From Arsenophonus sp052174455 (GTDB taxonomy: Bacteria; Pseudomonadota; Gammaproteobacteria; Enterobacterales; Enterobacteriaceae), in contig JBQMRP010000004.1 of the NCBI GenBank assembly GCA_052174455.1, positions 372,001 to 436,000 on the forward strand: a DNA stretch of 64,000 nucleotides. Reading direction: 5' to 3'. The position numbers and the translations under genes were made by a program. The notes under the pieces were generated by a model. The model made no database searches and was not told where the DNA came from. It worked only from the letters and a program-made list of their open reading frames with translations. Of this stretch, positions 19,073 through 28,699 are shown piece after piece. Numbering within the stretch: the stretch's first letter is position 1; each line of letters starts with the position of its first letter.

Positions 19073-21349
19073 TTATTTTTTAAAATTGATATTTTGCTTT
19101 TTTGCTTTTTTTGTTTTTTTTTGCCTTTCTTTTTCTGTCTTACCTGATTTTTTTTCTTTACGTAAAGTTGATATCAATGCAAAATCAATCTTGCGTTCAT
19201 CCACATGTACAGCTTCAACACTAATTTCAACTTCATCACCAAGACGATATATCATACCCGAAAATTCACCAATAAGTCGCTGACTTACATTATCGTAGTG
19301 ATAGGAATCATTATTAAGTGAAGAGATATGTACCAAACCATCAATAAAAAGATCTTTTAAACGGACAAAAAAGCCAAAACTTGTGACACTGGTAATAATG
19401 CCAATAAATAGATTTCCAACTTGATCTCGCATGAAATCACATTTCAACCAATCAGCAACATCTCTCGTTGCTTCATCAGCCCGCCGTTCTGTCATTGAAC
19501 AGTGTTCACCTAATTGTAACATTTCATGGGTGTCAGCATGCCAACCACCGGTTAGTGTCGAACGATGTTGATTATTTCCATGTTGGGCAGATAAAAGATA
19601 CTTAATCGAACGATGTAGTGCTAAATCAGGATATCGACGGATAGGTGAAGTGAAATGGGCATAAGATTGCACTGCTAAGCCAAAATGCCCTCTATTTTCA
19701 GTGTCATAAATAGCCTGTTTCATTGATCGTAAAATCATTGTTTGCAATAATATATGGTCTGGACGTTCAGCTACTTCATACATGATTTTAGCGTAGTCAG
19801 CTGACTTGGGTTTTATGCCACCTGGTAATGTCAAATTTAACTTATTAAATAACGTTCGCAAGTTTGTAATACTCTCTTGTTTTGGTCTATCATGAACACG
19901 GTATAAGCTAGGTTCTTTATTTCGCTCAACAAAACGAGCAGCAGCGATATTTGCTAAAACCATACATTCTTCAATTAATTTATGCGCATCATTACGTTCA
20001 GTAGTCTCAATCCGCTCAATCCGTTTTTCTGCATTAAAAATAAATCTTGCTTCTTCAGATTCAAAAGAAATAGCGCCTCGTTTTATTCGCGTGCTATCTA
20101 ACGCTTTATATAATCGATGAAGTTGTTCTAGATGTGGTACTAAATTTTTATAATGCTTACGTAACTCTTCGTCACCTTGTAAAACTTTCCAGACTTTGGT
20201 GTAAGTCAATCTGGCATGAGAACGCATCACCGCTTCATAGAATTTAGATGAAGTGATTTGTCCCTCCGCCGATAATTCCATTTCACATACTATGCAAAAT
20301 CTTTCGACTTCAGGGTTTAATGAACATAATCCATTAGAAAGAATTTCAGGCAACATGGGAATCACCCGTGATGGAAAATAGACCGAATTTCCTCGACTAA
20401 CCGCTTCATTATCCAATGCTGTTCGTGGCCGTACATAATAACTAACATCAGAAATGGCAACCAATAAGCACCAACCACCATTTTCTTTCGGCATGCAATA
20501 AACTGCATCATCAAAATCACGGGCATCTTCACCATCAATAGTGAGTAACGGTAGATGGCATATATCTACTCGCCCTTTTTTTGCTGAGATAGGGATCTGT
20601 TCAGATAAATTAGCAACTTGTTTCTCAACTTGCGGCGGCCAACTATATGGAATTTCATAGGTTCTTAATGCAATCTCTACTGCCATATTAGTACCCATGT
20701 TTTCGCCTAACACTTCGACAATATTTCCTACCGCCTGAGTATCACGTGCTGGTCGGGTTATCATGTTAACGACAACCACATTTCCCATTCTAGCACCATT
20801 AACCTGTTCTTTAGGGATCAAAATATCAAATGATAGTCGACTATCATCAGGGATTACATATCCCATCATCGACTCTAAAAAATAACGCCCAACGATATAA
20901 TTATTTCGTGGAACAAGTACTCTCACAATGTGAACTTCTGTACGTCCTCGGCGATCTTTGCCAAATGGTTGGACAAGGACAATATCACCATGCAGTGCTT
21001 TTTTCATTTCTTCTAAAGAAAGGTAAAAATCCTCTTTCTGACCTTCTATTCGTAAAAAACCAAAACCATCACGATGCCCAATAACAGTACCTTTGAGTAA
21101 ATTAATACGTTCAGGTAATGCATAACATTGACGACGAGTAAATACCAATTGTCCATCATGCTCCATAGCACGTAAACGGCGACGCAAAGCCTCTAATTCT
21201 TCTTCTTTGGTTAACTTTAATATTCGAGCGATTTTCTGTCGACTTACAGGAGTAAGAAATTTTTCTAATACTTCTAAGATATATTCACGACTTACAATTG
21301 CTGAATGATATTTCTCAGCCTCTCGTTTTTTATAAGGATTTTTTGCCAT
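19073..21349 (-). CDS. rnr: ribonuclease R
   Basis: 3'-5' exoribonuclease that degrades structured RNA, rRNA fragments and trans-translated mRNA. About 758 residues against 813 in E. coli; the difference is a shorter lysine-rich C-terminal tail. Domain order: helix-turn-helix (about 25-90), two cold-shock domains (about 90-240), RNB catalytic domain with the metal ligands in TIDGEDARDFDDAVYC (about 270-285) and YAHFTSPIRRYPDL, then S1 domain (GIITSVTSFGFFVRL, about 645). The second of two adjacent ATGs is chosen because GGAGG is then six bases upstream. Downstream of the dead nsrR, which in E. coli precedes rnr in the same operon. Confidence 0.95.
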   Translation of the reverse strand: MAKNPYKKREAEKYHSAIVSREYILEVLEKFLTPVSRQKIARILKLTKEEELEALRRRLRAMEHDGQLVFTRRQCYALPERINLLKGTVIGHRDGFGFLRIEGQKEDFYLSLEEMKKALHGDIVLVQPFGKDRRGRTEVHIVRVLVPRNNYIVGRYFLESMMGYVIPDDSRLSFDILIPKEQVNGARMGNVVVVNMITRPARDTQAVGNIVEVLGENMGTNMAVEIALRTYEIPYSWPPQVEKQVANLSEQIPISAKKGRVDICHLPLLTIDGEDARDFDDAVYCMPKENGGWCLLVAISDVSYYVRPRTALDNEAVSRGNSVYFPSRVIPMLPEILSNGLCSLNPEVERFCIVCEMELSAEGQITSSKFYEAVMRSHARLTYTKVWKVLQGDEELRKHYKNLVPHLEQLHRLYKALDSTRIKRGAISFESEEARFIFNAEKRIERIETTERNDAHKLIEECMVLANIAAARFVERNKEPSLYRVHDRPKQESITNLRTLFNKLNLTLPGGIKPKSADYAKIMYEVAERPDHILLQTMILRSMKQAIYDTENRGHFGLAVQSYAHFTSPIRRYPDLALHRSIKYLLSAQHGNNQHRSTLTGGWHADTHEMLQLGEHCSMTERRADEATRDVADWLKCDFMRDQVGNLFIGIITSVTSFGFFVRLKDLFIDGLVHISSLNNDSYHYDNVSQRLIGEFSGMIYRLGDEVEISVEAVHVDERKIDFALISTLRKEKKSGKTEKERQKKTKKAKKQNINFKK

Positions 21350-21399
21350 CATAAACCTCCAACACTACTAAATCGATTTATATACTTATAATACTTAGG

Positions 21400-21990
21400 T
21401 CTATTATTTATTTTAACAGTAACTTATAAGATGGCTCGTTATTTTAATAGATCAGCTAGTGTATATTTATCTAATTCATTTAAAAGATGATTAATTAGTT
21501 TGATTTAATACCTTTCTTTAATAGAGGTAATATTTGGTTTTTTGAATGCATATAGGGTAAACTTTATTATGTTATATGATGATTATCTTTTTGAAATTGT
21601 CTACGAAAGAAATCAGGTAAGGGATACCGCCAACCATCTTCGAAACTATATTCATTAGAATAATATAACTCGCTTTAATCAATAAGCAGAAGTACTACGG
21701 CAAAATTACTACTACAATTGACTAATATAAGAACATCTAATAGATGAACAACTTATCTCTATCCGAATTTGATTAGCTGGTTTGCCTAATAAATATCCCA
21801 TTTCCTCTTTTACCACAGCAACAAGTCTAGTTTCGCTTAATTAATTAATAATTTTTATTATATGGTTACGTGAAATATCGTATACATTAGTAACTTTAAT
21901 ACTATTAGTTATTTTATTCATAGAAAATGACATGATATAAATCAATGTTCTTAAATTATAATCAATAAAAACTTATTAACTGCATATTAA
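21400..21990 (-). pseudogene. nsrR: nsrR pseudogene (nitric-oxide-sensing repressor), interrupted by an IS256 end
   Basis: Minus-strand pieces match NsrR in order: DYNLRTLIYIMS (E. coli DYGLRALIYMAS), VYDISRNHIIKIIN (VYGVSRNHMVKIIN), LVNCSSNFCRSTSAY (LVNCSSEFCHITPAC), and after an IS256 end at 21525-21650, LLNELDKYTLADLL (LTELDNYTLADLV). Two of the three Fe-S cysteines can be seen in the debris. Stops and frameshifts throughout. Located between purA and rnr as in E. coli. Confidence 0.8.
21525..21650 (-). mobile_element. IS256-family left-end fragment inside nsrR (copy n)
   Basis: About 125 bases match the left terminus of the other copies (a GGTATCCCTTACCTGATTTC stretch in inverse, then a TAATCATCATATAACATAA-like block). 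Sequence on both sides belongs to nsrR, so this marks an old insertion later deleted to a scar. Confidence 0.55.
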
Positions 21991-22114
21991 TTTTTTTATA
22001 AAAAAATAAAAGACATCTTTTAATATTAATTCATACAGTATATATCTATAATGTAATTTTTTTATTAAGTAAAATTGCTTAGTAAATCAAGTAACATAAA
22101 TTACTTTTTTTATA

Positions 22115-22146
22115 GAAGTAACGCCTGAATGTTCAGGCGTTACTTC
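22115..22146. terminator. hairpin downstream of purA
   Basis: A perfect 14-15 base-pair GC-containing stem (GAAGTAACGCCTGAA / TTCAGGCGTTACTTC) with a tiny loop, 26 bases after the purA stop. Unusually strong for this AT-rich window. No U-run directly follows on the minus strand, so it may act as a 3'-end stabiliser or weak terminator. Confidence 0.55.
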
Positions 22147-22171
22147 TTAAGTAATATGTTAAATGGTAAAA

Positions 22172-23470
22172 TTATAGATCGAAAGGATTTCGTAATATTA
22201 TTGTTTCAGCACGATCAGGTCCTGTCGATATAATATCTATCGGGATGCCGGTTAATTGCTCAATCCGTTTAATATAATTAACGGCTGCTTTAGGCAATTG
22301 ATTATATTCTTTTATTCCAGAAATGCTTTCATTCCATCCTGGAAATGTTTCATATATTGGAGTTAAACCTTCCCATTCTTCTGCTAATAATGGCGTTATA
22401 GTCAATTCAGTTCCATCTAGCTTGTGATAAGCAATACAAAGTTTCACTTCATCTAAACCATCTAGTATATCTAGTTTGGTTAAACAGAAACCAGAAATAG
22501 AATTGATTTGAACTGCTCGGTTAATAGCAACAATATCTAACCAACCTGTACGACGAAAACGACCTGTCGTTGCACCAAATTCCTGCCCTTTTTTACGCAG
22601 GTATTCGCCTGTTTCATCAGATAACTCTGTTGGAAAAGGGCCACCACCAACACGGGTAGTATAAGCTTTTAATATTCCTAAAATATAATCAATATAACGT
22701 GGACCTAATCCTGATCCAGTAGCAACACCACCCGCAGTAGTATTTGATGAAGTCACATAGGGATAAGTACCATGATCAATATCCAGTAATGCTCCCTGAG
22801 CACCTTCATATATCACTAATTCGCCTTTTTGATGCGCTTTATATAATAAAGCGGCAACATCAAGGGTCATCTCCGTTAAAATGTCTGCAGTAACCATAAT
22901 ATCATTTAATGTTTTTTGGTAATCTACTGGAGGTGTTTTGTAGTAATTTACTAATTGAAAATTATGATAATCAACAATTTTTTTAAGTTTTGTTGGAAAT
23001 GTTTTTTTATTAAATAGATCACCAACACGTAATCCACGGCGGGCAACTTTATCTTCATAAACTGGGCCAATTCCCCGTCCTGTCGTTCCTATCGCTTTTT
23101 CGCCTCGTGCTTTTTCACGTGCGTTATCTAAAGCAATATGATAGGGGAAGATTAATGGACAAGCTTCCGAAATTTTAAGACGTTTACGTACTGGCACACC
23201 ACACGCTTCTAATTTTTTCATTTCATACATTAATGTATTAGGTGCTAACACTACACCGTTGGCAATGACGTTTATGACATTTTCATGCAGAATACCAGAT
23301 GGTATAAGATGGAGAACGGTTTTCTCAGCATTTACCACTATCGTATGACCAGCATTATGGCCACCTTGATAACGAACAACATACTTAGCGCGTTCAGTTA
23401 GTAAATCAACTATTTTGCCTTTACCTTCATCACCCCATTGAATACCTAATATAACAATATTTTTACCCAT
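22172..23470 (-). CDS. purA: adenylosuccinate synthetase
   Basis: Joins IMP and aspartate using GTP, the first committed step to AMP. Intact 432 residues, the same length as E. coli. GTP-binding QWGDEGKGKIVD (about 11-22), the catalytic His in GGHNAGHT (about 36-43), GTTGRGIGPVYEDK, DIDHGTYPYVTSSNTT, and the guanine-binding KLDILDGL near 330 are all present. The start at MGKNIVILG follows the family; 13 upstream in-frame codons are not supported. Ends 26 bases before a strong hairpin. Confidence 0.96.
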   Translation of the reverse strand: MGKNIVILGIQWGDEGKGKIVDLLTERAKYVVRYQGGHNAGHTIVVNAEKTVLHLIPSGILHENVINVIANGVVLAPNTLMYEMKKLEACGVPVRKRLKISEACPLIFPYHIALDNAREKARGEKAIGTTGRGIGPVYEDKVARRGLRVGDLFNKKTFPTKLKKIVDYHNFQLVNYYKTPPVDYQKTLNDIMVTADILTEMTLDVAALLYKAHQKGELVIYEGAQGALLDIDHGTYPYVTSSNTTAGGVATGSGLGPRYIDYILGILKAYTTRVGGGPFPTELSDETGEYLRKKGQEFGATTGRFRRTGWLDIVAINRAVQINSISGFCLTKLDILDGLDEVKLCIAYHKLDGTELTITPLLAEEWEGLTPIYETFPGWNESISGIKEYNQLPKAAVNYIKRIEQLTGIPIDIISTGPDRAETIILRNPFDL

Positions 23471-23655
23471 TTTAAAATTCACTCGATTGCTTAAAAAGAA
23501 TTCTGCCATTTCAGTTATTAACTGCTAGTAATCTTTATAAGACTAATTCCTTTTTTATGATAATTTTAATAAATTAAAATCCGTTTGATTGGGTTTATCT
23601 AAAATGATTTGCTAATAATTTTATTATCTTTTAAATGATCACTATATACTGATAT

Positions 23656-24648
23656 TTATTTAGTTGGTGCTCGCATATAACGGAAAAAATTGGTATCTGG
23701 GCTTAATACCATTACATCATCACCATTTTTATTGAAGCTTTTTTCGTATGCCCGCAAACTACGAATGAAAGCATAGAAATCAGGATCTTGATTAAACACA
23801 TCAGCAAACAGCTTAGTCGCCATTGCATCTCCTTCACCATGTAATCTCAATGCCGTGCGCTCCGCTTCTGCTAATTTTTCGGTCACGGTTTTATCTGCTA
23901 CTGCACGGATTTTCACGGCCTCTTCTTGACCTTGAGAACGATGTTGACGCGCTACAGCCTCTCGTTCAGCGCGCATACGCTGATATATCGCTTCAGAAAC
24001 CTCACTTGGCAGTTCAATACGTTTAATACGAACATCGACAACTTCAATCCCTAACGCAGCCATGCTATTTGGATTAACAACTGGTAAGTTACCCTTTATC
24101 TCTTTATTAAAACGAGCTGCTGCTGAGGCTATAGCCTGATCAGCATTTTTTGTCGCGTCAGTATCTGAAGAAGAACCTTTATTAAGTGCATCACGGACAT
24201 CGATGGTTAAGTGCCCGCGAGAGTCAGTAATAATATCTTTTACATTCAAACGGCCAAATTCTGAACGTAAGCGATCGCTAAATTTACGTTTCAGTAAAGT
24301 TTCAGCTTGATAAGGATTACCACCACCTGTTGCAACATAGTAACGACTAAAATCAGTAATTCGCCATTTTAAATAAGAATCAACCATTAAATCTTTATTT
24401 TCTCTAGTTAAATAACGATCTGCCTGAACATCCAATGTTTGGATACGAACATCTAACATTTTTACCATTTCAATAAATGGTATTTTGAGATGCAAACCTG
24501 GTTCATAAATAATAGGTTTATGATCACTATCACGTACAACCTTACCAAACCGTAGGATGATGCCTCTTTCTGTCTGTTGAACAGTAAAGATTGACATATA
24601 CAACACAAATAATGCAGAAACAATAATAATAATTATTGATTTACGCAT
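23656..24648 (-). CDS. hflC: FtsH protease modulator HflC
   Basis: 330 residues (E. coli 334). One N-terminal membrane helix (about 4-20), then an SPFH/band-7 domain in the periplasm (about 20-200) and a long helical region rich in Ala, Glu and Arg (EAVARQHRSQGQEEAVKIRA). With HflK it builds a large cage around the FtsH hexamer and limits its access to substrates such as SecY. It follows hflK by 2 bases, so the pair is co-translated. The downstream yjeT of E. coli is absent. Confidence 0.95.
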   Translation of the reverse strand: MRKSIIIIIVSALFVLYMSIFTVQQTERGIILRFGKVVRDSDHKPIIYEPGLHLKIPFIEMVKMLDVRIQTLDVQADRYLTRENKDLMVDSYLKWRITDFSRYYVATGGGNPYQAETLLKRKFSDRLRSEFGRLNVKDIITDSRGHLTIDVRDALNKGSSSDTDATKNADQAIASAAARFNKEIKGNLPVVNPNSMAALGIEVVDVRIKRIELPSEVSEAIYQRMRAEREAVARQHRSQGQEEAVKIRAVADKTVTEKLAEAERTALRLHGEGDAMATKLFADVFNQDPDFYAFIRSLRAYEKSFNKNGDDVMVLSPDTNFFRYMRAPTK

Positions 24649-24650
24649 GA

Positions 24651-25868
24651 TTATTGTCTCCCTAGACGGGTTGAATTATTGTCCCGAGCATTGTCCCGCG
24701 CACCATAGCTATATAAATAAGAAGATTCATTAGAAATATCTGATTGCTGAATAATTTTTGGTGGCGTTATTTTTTGTATATCTGATGCTTTATTTTTAGT
24801 TCCATTGCATAGAATTTTCTCTAATGGTAACAATAATATATTATTACTTTTATCGTTAATAATAATTTTACGCGTATTACCAAGTACTCGTTCCATTGTT
24901 TCAATATATAAACGTTCACGAGTAATCTGAGGAGCCGCTCGATATTCCGGCAACATTTTTGCAAAACTGGCCACTTCACCTTCAGCCTTGAAAACCACAC
25001 TTGTCTTATAAGCTGTCGCTTCCTCAATCAATTTCTGCGCATTACCTTTTGCTAATGGTAGGACTTCATTACGATAAGCTTGCGCTTCACGAATGGTCTT
25101 CTGTTCCTCTTCTCGTGCTGCAATAACATCATCAAATGCCGCTTTAACTGCTTCTGGTGGACGAGCAGCCTGGAAGTTAACATCTAATATCGTTATACCT
25201 GTATTATAAGGGATTATCGTATTTTCTAACTCTTTTTGTGTTTCATCACGGATAAAGGTACGTTTTGTCGTTAATACCTGTTCCATTTCTGATTGACCAA
25301 TAATTCCACGTACCGCGCTATCTATTGCTTGACGTAAACTATTATCTGGATTAGTAACATTAAATAAATATTGAGCCGGATCAGTTACTAGATACTGGAC
25401 GTTCATTTCTACTTGAATAACGTTTTCATCTGAAGTTAACATCATCCCATTAGTTGCTTGTTCACGTATGGTTTCAACATTAACCGGAATCACTTTTTCA
25501 ATAAAATTCGGCTTCCAATTTAAACCTGGTTCAACAATATTGTTATATTTACCAAAACGTAAAACAACGCCACGATCACTCTCTTTTATCGTATAAAATC
25601 CACTTGCAGCCCAAATAATAATAATTACTGCAATAATAGATACGATAAAGCGACCGTTTATATTAACGCGATTTTGATTACTCGAAGTATTTCTATCTTT
25701 ATTATTTCCACTTAAGCCAACAATTATACGATTTAATTTGCGAAGCAGATCATCAAGATTAGTTGTTCCTTTTTTTCGATTACCTTTATTACCACTGGAG
25801 TTGCCGTTATTGCTGCTTCCCCACGGGTCGCGGTCATGTCCGTTATTACCGGGCTGATTCCACGCCAT
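24651..25868 (-). CDS. hflK: FtsH protease modulator HflK
   Basis: About 405 residues (E. coli 419). The cytoplasmic N-terminus is Gly/Asn-rich (MAWNQPGNNGHDRDPWGSSN), followed by one membrane helix near 75-95 (FIVSIIAVIIIIWAASGFY), an SPFH domain and a long helix ending in EYRAAPQITRERLYIETME. The start at MAWNQPGN is chosen because it is the conserved family start and has GGAG nearby; the frame stays open 50 codons upstream, but there it runs over the C-terminal remnant of hflX. Partner of HflC. Confidence 0.95.
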   Translation of the reverse strand: MAWNQPGNNGHDRDPWGSSNNGNSSGNKGNRKKGTTNLDDLLRKLNRIIVGLSGNNKDRNTSSNQNRVNINGRFIVSIIAVIIIIWAASGFYTIKESDRGVVLRFGKYNNIVEPGLNWKPNFIEKVIPVNVETIREQATNGMMLTSDENVIQVEMNVQYLVTDPAQYLFNVTNPDNSLRQAIDSAVRGIIGQSEMEQVLTTKRTFIRDETQKELENTIIPYNTGITILDVNFQAARPPEAVKAAFDDVIAAREEEQKTIREAQAYRNEVLPLAKGNAQKLIEEATAYKTSVVFKAEGEVASFAKMLPEYRAAPQITRERLYIETMERVLGNTRKIIINDKSNNILLLPLEKILCNGTKNKASDIQKITPPKIIQQSDISNESSYLYSYGARDNARDNNSTRLGRQ

Positions 25869-25964
25869 GTTATAGCTCCATTTGTTATGGTTGGTTTTTA
25901 GGGATAAGAGTAAAATATACACTCTTAATTTATTAAAATTATTAACTATATTAATGCGTTGACT

Positions 25965-27240
25965 TAATAATGTACTCAAGTAAAGGTTGCTTTTGTTTAT
26001 AAAGTCTTTGCCAGGCAATAATAGGCAGCTTCATTTCAAGTATGAAATTGCCATCTTTATTCATTTTTTCATATTCGATTACCTAAAGTTGATAAAACCT
26101 ATTCTGCAAACGATCAGCTTTTATCAGTAAGCGCGATTCATCGTGTATGATTTCAAAAAAAAACGTTCTGTTAGTACCTGTAATAATAGGATTCCTTCAC
26201 CTATCTGAGTTGAGAGATAGATACTTAAATAGTGGTGTTATTCTCATCACGATTAATATGGAGAGTGAATCCATTTAATATCTAAATTTTTTTCATGACT
26301 AACATAGCATGAATTTATGAGCCTTAATTTATTCTAATGTACTTTCAACTGTTCGAATATTTTCTTTTATATCAGTGAATCTCTGTAGTATCGATAATAT
26401 CTAGTAACAAAATAGGTTCCCGTGTTTCCTGTATTATTGTTTTAAATGTAGCACAATATCGTGAGAAAGCTGGCGAATAAAACCTGTAGTATCAGATAAC
26501 GCTATCTCTCCATTATTATGATAATAATACACCATTAATGTAGGATATAATATTACAAATAATTGATCTTCTGCATAGAATTAATAATTTGTTATTTAAT
26601 TAAATATACTATATTTACCTTAAATTAATGTAACCTACCAATAAAATGCTGGTATATCTGTATTACTTATGCTTTCTTTATAATTCTCTTTAGGTTTTTA
26701 ATCTTACCTACTTGAAAATTGCTAAATTTTACCTCAAAGCAATCAACGATTCATTTCAAATTATATTTTTATCAAGTCCACGCAGTCTAATTCCTACTCT
26801 GTCATTTAAGATAAGTTTAGATACGTATTAGACAGGTTAATATACCTTAACTGAGTTGATTTAACTTAAAGTTTACCTTTATGTATATGTACATTCTGTG
26901 AAATATGTTTAAAATTAAATCCCTGTGATCAGTAATTCAATACTGACATAATCGTTTAAGATTTTCTTTCTTGTGTAGGACTTAAAAGCTGATAGAAACG
27001 AATTATATCAACATTTATGATTTTAACAGCTGCTGTAGTTTCTTCTGTTTTTATTCCTCTTTAGTAATAAATATTTAGCCTCCTGTCATTTGTAGTTACC
27101 TGTGATTATCTATACTGGATTAATGGCAGTAGAGATAATCAATGATTTAAATTAAATCAGGAGGTTTTTAATATCTTTTGATGAGAAAATACCTTCAAAA
27201 AATAGAAAATTCTTAATTTTGATATCTATCAAACAAACAG
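25965..27240 (-). pseudogene. hflX: hflX pseudogene (ribosome-splitting GTPase)
   Basis: Between hfq and hflK, where E. coli has hflX, broken minus-strand frames read FLSAFKSYTRKK (E. coli FDHALSPAQERN), LLITGI-F-TYF (DRTGLILDIFA), DRVGIRLRGLD (GIGLRGPG), LSHDIVLHLKQ (LPHDLVAAFKAT), RLQNRFYQL (RLRSRFYQL) and ILEMKLPIIAWQRLYKQKQP then LLEYII at the end (VRMPIVDWRRLCKQEP). Dozens of stops, and the central G-domain is almost erased. HflX rescues stalled ribosomes, especially after heat shock. Confidence 0.85.
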
Positions 27241-27242
27241 CT

Positions 27243-27277
27243 AAAATACAGGTAAAGAAAAACTTTACCTGTATTTT
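27243..27277 (-). terminator. intrinsic terminator after hfq
   Basis: A 15-base-pair stem (AAAATACAGGTAAAG / CTTTACCTGTATTTT) with a five-base loop, starting 21 bases after the hfq stop. The minus-strand 3' arm ends in TTTT. It would end the miaA-hfq transcript now that hflX is dead, separating it from hflKC. Confidence 0.7.
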
Positions 27278-27297
27278 TATTTAAATAATTAACTGAA

Positions 27298-27594
27298 TTA
27301 TTCAGTTGCATCACTATCCAGTGATAGTGGCATATTACCTGTATTGTAATTACCTAAGCCTGTGTTACCACCTTGATTACTATGGTGAGATATAGGACGA
27401 GAAGGTACTACAGTAGAAATAGCATGTTTATATACCATTTGGTTGACTGTATTTTTCAATAAAATAACAAATTGATCAAATGATTCGATTTGACCTTGTA
27501 GTTTTATGCCATTAACCAAATAAATGGAAACCGGAACCCTTTCACGGCGTAATGCGTTTAGGAACGGATCTTGCAGAGATTGCCCCTTAGCCAT
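27298..27594 (-). CDS. hfq: RNA chaperone Hfq
   Basis: 98 residues. The Sm core is intact: MAKGQSLQDPFLNALRRERV, IYLVNGIKLQGQIESFDQFV and the Sm2 motif with YKHAISTVVPSR (residues 1-66). The C-terminal tail is a short Asn/Gly-rich stretch. Forms hexamers that pair small RNAs with mRNAs. Directly downstream of miaA (about 106 bases) and followed by a strong terminator. Confidence 0.97.
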   Translation of the reverse strand: MAKGQSLQDPFLNALRRERVPVSIYLVNGIKLQGQIESFDQFVILLKNTVNQMVYKHAISTVVPSRPISHHSNQGGNTGLGNYNTGNMPLSLDSDATE

Positions 27595-27700
27595 TCTCTA
27601 TTTTTCCTTATTTTGTTGTTTTTAAATAAAAACTTTATAGTTCAAAAAATTAACTACTCAAAAATGTGCCTTTACCACCAATTGTATATAAATAGCAAAC

Positions 27701-28642
27701 CTATGTACTAATAACATGCAATATTGTGTTAAGAACTCCCTTAATGTCATCACTATAAAGTCTATGCACGTTTTTCCAACTTCTTAACCATGTAATTTGA
27801 CGTTTAGCCAATTGACGTGTTGCACATATACCATGATAAACCATTTCATCATAGCTAATTTCAGCAGATAAATATGACCACATCTGACGATAACCAACAG
27901 AACGAATAGCAGGCAAGTCCCTATGGAGATCTCCTCTAGCATAAAGAGCGCTGACTTCATCCTCAAAACCCGTTTTCAACATTTGTAGAAAACGCATTTC
28001 GATACGTTCATGAAGAATCTTACGATCTTGTGGTGAAATTTCAAACTGTAACACATTATAAGGTAATTCTACCTCTACAATTTCAGTTAATTCTGTCAGA
28101 CTTTTCCCGGAAACTAAGAAAACCTCTAAGGCACGAGACAATCGTTGAACATCATTAGGGTGAATTCGATCTGCTGATATAGGATCAACCTTTTGTAAAC
28201 GTTTGTGAATTGCTCCCCAACCAAATTGTTTTGCTTGCATTTGAATTTCTGACCGAATTGTAATATTAGCTGAAGGTAAGGGTGAAAACCCATCTAGCAA
28301 TACTTTAAAATATAGCATAGTCCCTCCAACAAGTAAGGGAGTACGGCCTGATGTGATAATTTTTTCCATTTCTAATAAAGCATCACGGCGAAAATTTGCC
28401 GCAGAATAAGACTGTAAAGGATCCAAAATGTCAATCAATCGGTGTGGAGCAATTTGTTGCTCTTCCAGTGTTGGTTTTGCTGTTCCTATATCCATGCCGC
28501 GATAAATTAAAGAAGAATCTACACTGATTATTTCAACGGGTAAATGTTTACGTAATGCTATTGCTAATGTTGTTTTGCCTGAGGCCGTTGGTCCCATTAT
28601 AAAAATCGCTTGCGGGTTATTTTGAAAAATTTGTTTATTCAT
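27701..28642 (-). CDS. miaA: tRNA dimethylallyltransferase
   Basis: Transfers the dimethylallyl group to A37 of tRNAs that read codons starting with U (i6A, precursor of ms2i6A). Intact 313 residues (E. coli 316). P-loop GPTASGKT (about 17-24), SVDSSLIYRGMDIGTAKP, the RLIDI-DP segment, GGTMLYFKVLLDG, and the C-terminal ATRQLAKRQITWLR are present. Upstream partner mutL is dead, so miaA must now have its own promoter or rely on read-through. Confidence 0.96.
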   Translation of the reverse strand: MNKQIFQNNPQAIFIMGPTASGKTTLAIALRKHLPVEIISVDSSLIYRGMDIGTAKPTLEEQQIAPHRLIDILDPLQSYSAANFRRDALLEMEKIITSGRTPLLVGGTMLYFKVLLDGFSPLPSANITIRSEIQMQAKQFGWGAIHKRLQKVDPISADRIHPNDVQRLSRALEVFLVSGKSLTELTEIVEVELPYNVLQFEISPQDRKILHERIEMRFLQMLKTGFEDEVSALYARGDLHRDLPAIRSVGYRQMWSYLSAEISYDEMVYHGICATRQLAKRQITWLRSWKNVHRLYSDDIKGVLNTILHVIST

Positions 28643-28699
28643 GAGTTAAAGCTGTTATTACCAATTCAAAATTAATTAATTGTAGTAATGTTATTAGAT

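Noticed and set aside
23471..23509. 13-codon extension of purA
   Set aside because: PurA starts at MGKN in the family, and the extension has no similarity.
25869..26018. 50-codon N-terminal extension of hflK
   Set aside because: The family starts at MAWNQPGN with GGAG upstream, and the extension overlaps the hflX C-terminal remnant.
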